Below, in pieces: positions 6,359-18,300 of a stretch of DNA of 20,611 nucleotides. A model generated the notes under the pieces. That model made no database searches. It saw only the letters and a program-made list of their open reading frames with translations, and was not told the origin of the DNA. Each line of letters starts with the position of its first letter. The first letter of the stretch is position 1. The stretch comes from Limisphaerales bacterium (GTDB lineage Bacteria; Verrucomicrobiota; Verrucomicrobiia; Limisphaerales; UBA11358), in contig PKZR01000427.1 in assembly GCA_003133815.1 (NCBI GenBank), forward strand, positions 215 to 20,825, read 5' to 3'. The position numbers and the translations under genes are program-made.

Positions 6359-9300
6359 TGGCACGGGCGGGAAAGCCGTGGGTTTGTTGGTGCCTGAGAC
6401 AATCGGCGTGAATTGGGGCAACGAATTGGTGGCTGCGTCATCAAAAGTAAGGGTGATGGGGCCGACGGCGTTCGGGCCGCCTGCATCACCCATGATCAGG
6501 GTGTCCTGCTGGTCCGGCGCGACCACCAAGGCATCAACAGAAGACACCGCCGTGTGATAAAGGTTTGTCAATGTGACGGTGGCCTTGATGACCTGCCCTC
6601 CCACATCGCTGACATTGATTATGGAGGGATAAGGCAGTGCAGTCGTGTCCGCATTGATGATGATGGCATTGCTGTTATAATAGGTCGTTGACACGGTGCC
6701 CAGAGTGTAGGTGAAAACTGCCGTGCCAATACTGGCGGCACCGTTGAACAGGTTGAAGGTTGCGGCAATCTGCTGGCCATTGGTACCGGAGGCCGTGAAG
6801 TTCCACGCCTGAGAAGCCGGGCGTCCGCCCACGATCAGCGAACCCGGATTCATCGCACCGACATTAGCCGGCGACGTGACGCCGTTGGTGGCGAGCAATG
6901 TTGCGGTGAAGCTGGGGATGTTGGTTCCCGCCTCGGCGCGGAATGCAAACAGCAAGGTGACATTTTCGCCCGGATCAATGATGCCATTTGGCGGCGAGAA
7001 TCCTTCATGCGTCAAGACCGAGCCGTCCGGGACAACGAGGCTGCCGCTGGTGTCGTGAATGGTGAGCGTGGCGGCGCTTGGTGCGACCAACGTGCCGTTG
7101 GTAGGACTGGACAATTGGAGCAGGACGGTTTTGTCCGGCTGGACTGCAGTGTTGGCAATCACAGTGACCTGGAAGGACTGGCTTGTCTGACCATTGGTGA
7201 AGACAAAGGTGCCGTTTGTGGCAATGTAATCCGTCCCGGCAAGAGCCGTTCCATTCAGGGTGGTAAAGTTGACCGATGTAGTCTGGTTGGTATCGTCCGT
7301 CCGCAAAACCGTAATTGTCGCGGCGACGCCCGTCTTCAAAACCGCATAGGTGGGACTTGAGAAGCTCAAGCCGGAGTTGTTGTCAATAATCGTCACGACC
7401 TGATTGCTCGGGAAGATTATTTTTCCCGGGGCGGACGCATTGGTCAGACTGACGGTAAACGTGCGGCTTCCGGTCACCAAGTTATTGTTGACGATTGGCA
7501 CGCTAAAGGTGTTGGTGCCGATGCCGTTTGTGAACAGGAGCGTGCCGCTGGTGTTGGTATAGTCCTGACCGGCCAAGGCCGAGCCGTCGGAAGTGTAGTA
7601 ATTTACAGACAACGGGGCGGCATTGGTATTCACCGGCTCAAGAGCCGGATTGGAGCAGACAACGGTGATGACGGCCGCACCGCTGTTTTTGAAGACACTC
7701 ATGGCCGCATTGGTGAAGCTCAATCCGGCATTGGCCGGCCGGATGACGACCAAGGCGTTGCTCGGCGACACGAGCTGCACGCCGGCAGTGGCATTGGTCA
7801 GCGACATGTTGAAGGTGACATTGGTCACGCCATTAGCGTTGTACAGCGGAACTGAAACCGCCTTGAGCACTTCACCGTTGGTGAAGGACAGCGTGCCGGA
7901 GGTCGCCTGATAATTGATCCCGGCCAGGGCGGAGCCGTTGGCGGTGGCATAATTCACCTGAAAGACGTTCGTGGGATTGCCGATCCTCTGGACAAACACA
8001 AGTCCCGGGCTGTTGGTTTCACTGACGTAATTAGTGCCATTGACGAAGGCCACACCGACGTTGTCGTCGAGAATGGATACATTGGCGGTGGTAGGAGTGG
8101 CAAGAGCGGCACCTCCGCCGGGATTGGAGAGATACACCGAGAAATCAACCGTGCCGAGGACGAGGCTGTTTTGAACGAGCGGAACCACGATTGTATTGCT
8201 CCTCTGGCCAGCGACAAAGGGCACGGTGCCGCTGCTCGTGATATAGCTTACCCCGGGCAGCGCTGTGCCGGACACGGTCTGATAATTGACCGACACGGCA
8301 CCCGATGAACCGCCGGTGCGGACGACCGTGAGGTAGGCGTTTGTGCCGCCTTCGCTTGCAACATAACTGTTGGTGGAGAAGGCCAGCAGTCCCGGGGCAT
8401 AGACGGTATCAATAATTGTGAGCGTCGCATTCGACGGGCTGTACAAAGCAGTGCCGGCGGCATTGGTCAACTGCATGGTGACCGTGGTGCTTCCCTCCGG
8501 AATGGTATTGTTGATGATGGGTATCTGGACGGTCTTGTCCGTGTCGCCGGGATTAAAGGTGACGACGGCGTTGGTCGGATAATAATCCGTACCAATGACG
8601 GCCGTGCCATTGGTGGTGGTGGAGAAATCCACGGTGCATGTTCCGCTCGCCGTGCCCTGCCTGACAATGTCAATCGTGGCGACCCCGTTCACGGTATTTT
8701 TGGGCACCGAGTAGATCGAAGACAAAAAGTTCACGGCGCTGTCATCGTTAATGATGGTGAGCACGGCTGTGGACTGGTTGCCGAGAACCGCCGGCGGCGT
8801 CGGATTCGACAGGGTCAGATTTACCGTCAGGTTCGGCGTGATGACCTGATCATCCATCACGGGAACAAGGATTGTCCTCAAAACCTCGCCCGTTGGGAAA
8901 TCCAGATTGGTGGAGATACTGGTGTAATTGACGCCGTTGACGGCCGTGCCGTTGCTGGTCGCAAAATTCACCAAGACATCGCCGGAACCGTCCGCGTTGG
9001 TCCCGCTGGTGCCGCCATCGCGACGGACATTGACCACGGCATAGGCGCCGTTTTCATCCACCTGATAACCGGCCGACGTGAATTCAAACGCGCCGGAACC
9101 GGTGATCGAGCCGCCATAAAGGCGGGCGATATGCTCATGAGTCTGGTCGTCGTATTGGGTGAAGCCGCCGCCAATGACAATCATCCCATCCGCGGGCTGG
9201 ATGGCGAGCGCGTCAATGTCGCTGTTCGCGCCGTCGCCGAAGTTGATGGTTGGATCCACCGCGCCGGTGGGCAGCAGGCGGGTGATGCTGTTGCGGGTGA

Positions 9301-12300
9301 CGCCATTGGCCTGAGTGAAATCACCGGCCAAAACAATCCGATTATCGGACTGGATCGTAATGGCTTCCACGGTGCCATTGGCTCCAAGGCCCACGGCGCT
9401 GACGAAATTCGTGTCCAGAGAACCATCCGGGTTGAGGCGCGCGATGCGGTTTACGGCCGTTCCGTTAACGCTGGTGAAATCGCCGCCGACAAGGACGCTT
9501 CCATCGGTCTGGATGGCAATGGCCCGGATGTCGTTGTTGGCCCCGATGTTCGCGCTGAAATTCGTATCCACCGAACCGTCCACATTCAAACGGACGAGGT
9601 TGCCGACGACCACATTGTTGAAGTTTGTGATCGCACCGCCGACTAGAACCTGTCCCGCGTTGGCAATGGAATTGGTCGGATACGCAGCCACGGCATAAAC
9701 CGTACCGCTGGCACCCAGGCCGGTGGCGAACGACGTGTCCACCGAACCGTCGTTGTTCAGGCGCGCCATACCGGGGCTGGTGACGCCGTTGATGGTGCTG
9801 AACGCACCGCCGACGTAAATCTCGCGGGATCCGTTGATGAATGTTTCGGCCAGCGCAAAAACGGTGTTGTCGGCACCGGAACCGGTGTTAAAGCTGGTAT
9901 CCAAAGAACCGTCCGTCATCAAACGGGCGACCCGGTGGCGAATAATGTTGTCAATATTTGCGAACGCACCGCCAATCAAAATACGGTCATCCGTCTGACT
10001 AACCACCGCATTCACGGACGCATCCGCCCCGGCCAGGCCGTTCATGAAGCCCGTGTCCAAGGTGCCGTCGGTGTTCAGGCGTGCCACACGGTTCACGTCC
10101 GAGCCATTGGCCACCGTGAAGTTTCCGCCGGCGACAATCTGACCGTCGGACTGGAGCGCGAGGGCAAAGACACTGTCATTAAAACCTGCGTACGAACTGA
10201 ACGCCGCGTCCGGAGAACCGGAGGGCTGCGTGTAAGATTCCGCATCCAAAATTTGAACCGGCACATTTGTGGCTGAACCCAGCGATGCGCCAGCACTGAC
10301 GTTGGTCAACGCCACGTTGAAGAAGAAGCCGGCGGGCGGAGGATTAGTCTTTCCATCGTCAAGAATCCGCACATTGAAGCTCTGGCTGATCTGGCCCGGG
10401 GCAAAGAACAAGATGCCGTTGGTGGCAACATAGTTTGTGCCAGCAAACGCGGTGGCGTCAGCGGTGGTAAAGCTGACCGATGGCGATCCGTTGGTGGAGC
10501 CGGTGCGTGTGACAGTGGCGGTCGCGTAGCCGCCATTTTCGTTGACGCGATAGGCCGACGCGCTGAACTGGAATGTGCCGTAGCTGTTGTCGTTGTTGAT
10601 GATCACGGTGGCGTTGGTGACGGCCCCCAGCAACGACGGCGCGCCTGAGCCGTTCAACATCGGATTGAACAAAGAAATGGAAAACTGCCTGCTGGAACCG
10701 CCCACCGCGTGATTGTTGATCAATGGAATGATTATGCTACGAGGCGAAACATCGCCATTATTCCATGTAAGCGTGTTGGTGGAACCGGTGTAATCCGTTC
10801 CGTTAACGGCAGTTCCATCCGACGTGGCATACTGGACATTCAAGGTTCCCTCACTGCCGACGGTGCGGGTGACCGTGACAACAATCGATCCGGCGCTCAG
10901 ACTGCCGGTGTAATAATTGGTGGTGAAATTCAAATAGCCCTGGAAATTGGGATTGATGATCCTCAACACCGTATTTGTAAGACCGAACGCCGCGTTGCCG
11001 CTGCTCAAGTCCTGAATGTTAAACAACTGCAAGTTGACGATTTTTTCCACGCTTGATCTGGAGCTGTTTTGCAAGACGGAAACCGAGAATGAATTGGAGG
11101 TCTGGGCGGGATTAAATGTCAGTGTGCCGCTGGCGGCCGTGTAATCGGTGCCAAGCACGGCGGTGCTTCCATTGGTCGTGGTTTGATAGTTCAGCTCAAC
11201 CGTGCCTGAAGTGCTGTTGGTGCGGACCACGCCCAAGACGGCACTTGAATTGGTGGCCGTGAAGCTCGAAGCGGCAAAACCAAACACGCCGTCCTGATGG
11301 GCATCGTCCACCACGGTGAGGGGGGCGACCGATTCACCCAGCGCGACGCCGAGCGGAATATTCTGGCCGCCGAGATAAAACTGGTCGGCTCCGCTGGGAT
11401 TGGCCATCTGGAACTGGGCATTCAGATTGCCGGATGACAGCGAGTCGTTGATGATGCTGACGAGAACGGCCGCGGGGCCGTTTAATCCAAACCTCCAAAA
11501 CGCTCCGGCCACAACACTGTCGTTCATCAGGCCACCCGCTCCATACAGACCGTCGCTGTGCATACGGGAAGGACCAAAAAATTCCCACTCTATCGGATAA
11601 GTCGGGGCGGTGGCATCATAGGTGTAATCCGAGCCACTTTGGGCCAAACCGGGCAGCACGGAGAAGTTGGCCGACGCATAACCCAAGAAACCGTTGGTCC
11701 GAACCAAGCTCACGGACTCAAATGAGTCCGTCTTGTTAACCGCATAACTGGTTGCAGCCATGCCGATATTACCCGGCCCGGGCGTGGCCCCGCCAATCAG
11801 CCGGGCGACATTGCCACGATTGCGGATACCATCCCGCGTCTTTGGTTCCGGCCAGATGTTCAGATTCAAATATGCCCCCAGACTGGAATCGAAGCCATAA
11901 TCTCCCGGCCGGACATTGACATCGAACTGACCGCCGCCCACCTGGGCGAAGCTGCCGGCGATCATCACATTGCCATCCGATTGAACCCCGGACGCGTAAA
12001 CAGTCCCGGGCGGATCTATGAAACGGATGCGCGGCAGACCGGCAAACTGGTTATAGGCGGTGTCCATGAAGGAGGTATCCACCGTGCCATCGGCAAACAG
12101 GCGGGTGAAGCCGAGGCGATGCGTTCCGTTGAAGGAGGTAAACGCCCCGCCCACATAAATGGTGCCGTCCAACTGCGGTGTAATGGAATAGACCGAATTA
12201 TCCGTGCCCGTGCCGGAGTAGAAGCCGGAGTCAAGAGACCCATCCTGATTCAGGCGCACAACATGGTTCTGAGAACTGCCGTTGATGTGGGTGAAATCAC

Positions 12301-15300
12301 CGCCCGCGAGAAGCTGGTTATTGAGCTGCCAGGCCAGAGACCGCACCACGTTATCGGCACCCGTGCCAGGATTAAACGAGGTGTCGAGAGTGCCATCCGT
12401 ATTCAACCGCGCAATGTTGGCATAAATCTGCCCTGACACACCAAACTTGCCGCCAATGAGAATCGCCCCCGTGTTCGGCGGCACGGTAACCGTTCCGGAA
12501 TACGCCCATACCGCCCCGAAATTGGGGTTGCCGCCCTGATTCATGACAATCGTAATCCGGTTGGCCGTCAAGCCGCCGGTCGGACCGAAGGGCACAACAA
12601 AGTTGCCCACCCCATTGTTGGTCAAGGTATCGTAAATCAGCACCCCGGTGCCGGCAGCCACATTGGTGTTGCCGTAATACACCTGCATATCATTTGATAT
12701 GGTGTTGAAATTGTAATTCACCGTGAGCAGGCCGGCCGTGATTTTCCCCAGATTAAGGACCTGATCATTCTCATTGGTGCCGCCGCTGGCACTAAAGTAG
12801 AACGCAGGAGCCGCCGCCATGGCATAAACAGGGCCGGAAAGCAGACTGCCCGTATTGAAAGTCGTGTCCAAGGATCCATCGGTGTTCAACCTAGCCACAT
12901 ACGGACATCGGATGCTGTTGTAGGTGGTAAAATCACCAGCAATCATCACCTGGCCGTTTGACAATGGAAGAACGCTCCAAACCGTGCCATTTGCGCCCGC
13001 ACCGGGAGAGAAGGTTGTGTCCAGCGAGCCGTCAGAGTTGAGGCGGGCGATGGAATTGCGCTGAACGCCGTTGTAGGAGGCAAATTTCCCGCCGATGACA
13101 ACCTGATTATTGACCGTCAAAGCGACCGACCGGATAAACTCGCCGCCCGGAACCACATTGACGCCAGTGCCGGAACTGAATGTAGTATCAAGCGAACCAT
13201 CCAATTTCAAGCGGGCCAGACCGTTGACGGTATAAGTATTGTTACCATCAGCATAGGTGACAAAAGCACCGCCGATGATCGTCTCATTATTGGTGGTAAC
13301 CGCCAAGCCATAGATTTCGCTGGTGCTTTCCGTGCCGGGATTTCCCACCGACGAACCAATCGTTGCCGTCGGCACGGCCAAGTCCGAACCATAATCCGGA
13401 TTCCACAACTCATCCACCGAGCCGGCCGGCGGGCTCAAGTCGTCGAACAGAATGGTGACATCGCATTCGTCAACCATGCCGACCTGATACGGATTTTTAT
13501 CCGAATCCTCGGCATAAATATCTATATGAATGTCCTTGTTGAACTCCGTCAAATTGTTGTCGGTGACGTTGAAAGAAATCGGCTGCGAAATAAATTTCTT
13601 GGCGGCAAAAGTGAGGGTGCCCGGGTCGGCAGCCGTGGGATTATAGTCAATGACCGCAGTATCACGAACGTCGCCCGGAGTTGTTGGAGTGGCGTAATCC
13701 GAACCGGGCTGCAACGGGAAATAAATGTTGTCACTGTTGTCGCCCGTATTATCAAGCGCGTAGTTATCGAAACGATAGAACACCGTCTGGGCGGCGAGAT
13801 TCGTGCCCGTCCGGTTGACATAAACAGTCACCGGGGTTCCATGCCAATAGGCGGACTGGACGTCGCGTGGAACGCGGTAATTGGCCTTCGAGAAGTTGAA
13901 GATGGCGTTGGTGGGCACCAAACTGTAAACGATGTTGGTTGAAACAATTGTATTCGTTGTTCCGGGAATCGTGTTAGTGGCCACCACCCTGGACTGGCTT
14001 GCGCCCCTGGGATCGATGTCACAATCCAGAATCCGGCACAAAGCCTGACCGTAAACGGGATCCACGCGCGGGGCTGACACATCGGCCGATTCCGACGGAT
14101 CACGACGGGGATTGGACAATGCGATGGTGAAATCCCGGTTCGGTTCATACGACAGACCCGTTGTGTCCAACTCCCCAAATGGGGCGACGTGAGGCAAGAT
14201 TTCGACGTAAATGGTCTTGCTCATCTCGTAATCATCGAAAACCAGCGTACCGGTGACAGGAATATAATCCACATCGGCCACAGCCGGAAGATCGCCATTG
14301 GTGAGAACGTTTACATTCCCGTCCACGGTCGTATAATCCACCGCCACCCTGCCCGTTGAACCGGCCACGCGCGTGACAGTGACCAGCATCCCCGGCACAT
14401 CATAATCATAGTAGCTGTGGTATGTGGACTCAAATTGATTGGCATTAAAAGGCCCCTCAATATAACTCGCCGATTCCGTTTCAGTTTCAGCGCATTGATA
14501 CAGCAGAAGGGGATTTCCGTTGGTGCTGAACAGCCCGGTCTCGTCAATATTTTCCGTGGCGAAACGGAACACGCCGGACGGATGATAAGCCCAGTTCAAG
14601 GAAATAGGCCCGACGCCATTTGTCGTGTAGAGGATGTATGGCGGATACGGGACAAAGGTGTAACCGAAACTGGCCTTTGTATCCGCAACAAAATAATAGG
14701 AAGTTCCGGCCCTGGCATTGAAGCGTAATCCACTCGGTCCACCATAGGGCTGAAAATAGTATTCCTCAATGTTTTCAAACGGCAATGTAAACAAAAGCAA
14801 ATTAGTACTGTTAAGGGCATTGGTGTTGTAAATATTCTGGTGTGTATAATTTTCCTGCATCTCGCTTAAATTGCCAAACGTCTGCGGGTAAAGGTCGTCG
14901 TTGGCGGCCACCTGATTGAGGCCGGACAAGTTGTTGCCGGTGAAAACGGCCAAAACGGTGTCGAGCTTCGTGCCGTTGGTGGCGTAGCTGCCAATGGTGT
15001 CCAATTCCACCTCGCCATCGGACGGGGCAGTCCACTGGAACCAAACCGGTGCGTTGGGAGCAAAGCCGGCGATGTTCGGATCGCCGGGTTCCGCCGCGCC
15101 GCCGGTGTTATCAATGTTTGTCGCACCCCAATCTCCGGAAAGGACAACCGGACTGAAGAAGCTCAAGCCATAGGCGCTGTTGGTTTCAACAATGAAAACG
15201 GCCGCCGTACTGGGAGGCAGGAGCACGCCGGGTGCCGTCGGACTGCTCAAGCTCACCGTGAACGACCGGTTGCTCTCCACCAGGTTGTTGGGAATGATCG

Positions 15301-18300
15301 GCACGGCGAAATAATTGGTGACCAATCCGTTGGTGAACATCAGCGTGCCGCTGGTCGTCTTAAAATCCGTCCCCGCCACGGCCGAACCGGGAGCGGTTGA
15401 ATACTGCACGGACACGGGCTCGACATTTGTATTGGAACAAACGACCGCGATGATGGCGTTGCCGGAATTTTTGAACACGGTCAGGTTGGAACTTACCAGA
15501 CTCAATCCAGCATTGGCATCCTGGTCCACAACCGTGGCAACAGAGGGGGAAGTGAGCTGGCCTCCGACGGGGTTATTGGACAAGCCGACCATGAACGTCA
15601 AATTACCGGTCACAAGCGGGTCGTAGATCAAGGGGATGGCGATGGTCTGAAGCGACTGGCCGTTGGTAAATGTAATGGTGCCGGCGGACGCGACATAATT
15701 TGTGCCGGCCACCGCCGTGCCGTTGGTCGTATAGTAACCGACCGTGGTGATGCCGTTGGTGCCGTTGAGCCGCAGGACATTCAACAACGCGGAAGACGAT
15801 CCAAAACCATAGGGCTCGGTGGCGGTATATGTCGTGGCGTCAAAGGCGATGCCGATGTTGGTGTTCAAGATGGCGAGGGTTGCGGTGGCGGGCACCGCGA
15901 GCGCCGCGCCGCCCGTTGGATTGGAAAGAAACACGGAGAGACTTTCAGTCCCCTCCGCCGTAGCCGTGTTGAGAACCTGCACCGCAAAGGTCTTGACCGT
16001 CTCACCTTCGCCAAAAGACAAGATGCCGTTTGTGGCGACATATTTTACGCCGGCCACCGCCGTGCCATCCAGCGTGCTGAAGCCGACGGTGACTGTGCCA
16101 GCGGAACCGTTCGTGCGGACGACCGTTATGATGGCGTTTGTATAGCCCGCGCCACCACCCTCTGTGACCGCATAATTTGCCGACGAGAAGGCCAACTGAC
16201 CGGGCGCGTTGGCGGTGTCAATGATGGTCAGCACCGCATTCGAGGGGGCATATAAAAGCGAACCGGTTGGACCGGTAAGACTCATATCCACCGTCTGATT
16301 ACCCTCCGGCACGCCATTATTGACGATCGGTACCGTAACCGCGACGTTTGAAACGCCCGGATTGAATATGACGGTCTGACTGACGGGATAATAATCCGTG
16401 CCCACCTGGGCCGATCCACCGGCAACCGTGCTGAAATTGACAATGGACGTTCCAAAGGTGCTTCCCAGCCGGACGATGTTGATGGTCGCCGCGCCATTGA
16501 CAGCGTTCTTTGGAACCGTGTAGGTAGCCGAGGAGAAATTGACCTCACTGTCGTCATTGATGATGGTGAGGACGGCCGTGGGCTGATTGCCAAATTGCGC
16601 CGGAGGCAGCGGATTAACGGCCAGATTCACGGTCAGGTTGGTTGTGATGACCATATCGTCAATGAGAGAAACGGTGATAGTGCGAATGACCTCGCCCTCC
16701 GGGAAATCCAGATTATTTGTTACCGCACGATAATTGGTACCGGCCATCGCAGAGCCGTCGCTGGTATAGGCAGGCACAAAGACATCGCCCGACCCGTCCG
16801 AATTGGTCCCGCTGGTGCCGCCGGTGCGGATGACGGTGATGACAATATTGGTGCTGTTCTCATCGGCCTGATAATTTGCCGATGAAAATTCAAATGCTCC
16901 GGAACCGCCGATTGAACCGCCATAAATCCGGACCAGATAGTTTTGCGTCTGACTGTCATACTGGGTGAAGCCGCCGCCGAGGATGATTTTTTCATCAGGA
17001 ACATTCGTCGGATAACCTGAAATCACGTCCTCCTGGACTGCTATGGCTGCGACGAAATTGTTGGCACCCGCGCCGAAATTAATGGTGGGATCCACCGTGC
17101 CGTCGGGATTCAGGCGGGTGATGGCGTTGCGCGTAACGCCATTGCAGGTGGTGAATTCGCCGCCCACAACTATCCGGCTGTCCGTCTGCAACGCGATGCT
17201 AAACACGCCGTTGTTCGCGCCGATCCCGGGATGGAAAGAAGCGTCCACGGAACCATTCGCATTCAACCGGGCGATGTAATTCAGGGAGCTGCCGTTGACA
17301 GCGGTGAAAAAGCCGCCGATGAGAATCTCGCCGTTCAACTGCAAAGTGATCGCACGGACGGAGCCATTCGCACCAGCGCCGGGATTAAAAGTCGCGTCAA
17401 CCGAGCCGTCCGTGTTCAATCGGGCGATGTGGTTCATGTTGGTGTTGCCATTGACGGCGGTGAAATCGCCGCCGATGACAACCTTGCCGTCCGGCTGGAC
17501 CGCCATGGCATAGACCGCGGCGTTGGCACCCAGGCCGGGATTGAAAGCCGTGTCCAGAGTGCCGTCGCTGTTGAGGCGGGCAATGCTGTTGATGGGCGTG
17601 CCGCCAATCGTCGCAAAAGCGCCGCCGATATAAATCTCGGTCTGAGCGGCAGCGTCATTTGTCGTTGAGGCGATTGCATAAACCGGATTATCCGCCCCGG
17701 AGCCGGGGTTAAACAAACTGTCGAGCGATCCGTCGGGGTTCAGACGGGCAAAATAATTCATGGCCACACTATTGAAGTTGGTGAAGAGGCCGCCGACCAG
17801 AATGCGTCCATCCGCCTGCACGGCGAGAGCGCGGACAGAGGCGCTGGCTCCGTATGCGGACGAGGGCTGGGAGAATGTTGAATCCAGCGTTCCATCCGAA
17901 TTGAGGCGGGCGATGCGCTGCCGCGGCACACCATCTGCAAACGTAAAGTCGCCGCCTACCAGCAACTGATTGTTGGGCTGGAGCGCCAGGGCATAGGCGG
18001 TGTTGTTGAGTCCCAACGTATTGTAGGTGACATCCGGAGAACCCGGCGTTTCGTTGACTGATTCGGTGTCAATGATATTGAGGATTGCGTTGGTTATGGA
18101 GCCGAGCGCACCCGAAGGCGCGGCACCGCTCAAGGACACCGTTAGGAATTTCAAGCCGTCGTTCGTGCCATTGTCGATGATGGGCACCGCAAAGAACTTG
18201 CCCGTCTCGCCATTGGTGAAGGTCAGCGTGCCGTTGGTGGCATAATAGTTAGAACCGGCCAAGGCCGTGCCATTGGCCGTGGCAAAATTGACAGTGACAG

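Noticed and set aside
9131..9646. Plus-strand open frames of 100-170 codons across the giant gene (for example 9131-9646, 17231-17668, 11981-12436)
   Set aside because: They are antisense to repeats and are similar to each other only because the repeats on the coding strand are similar.
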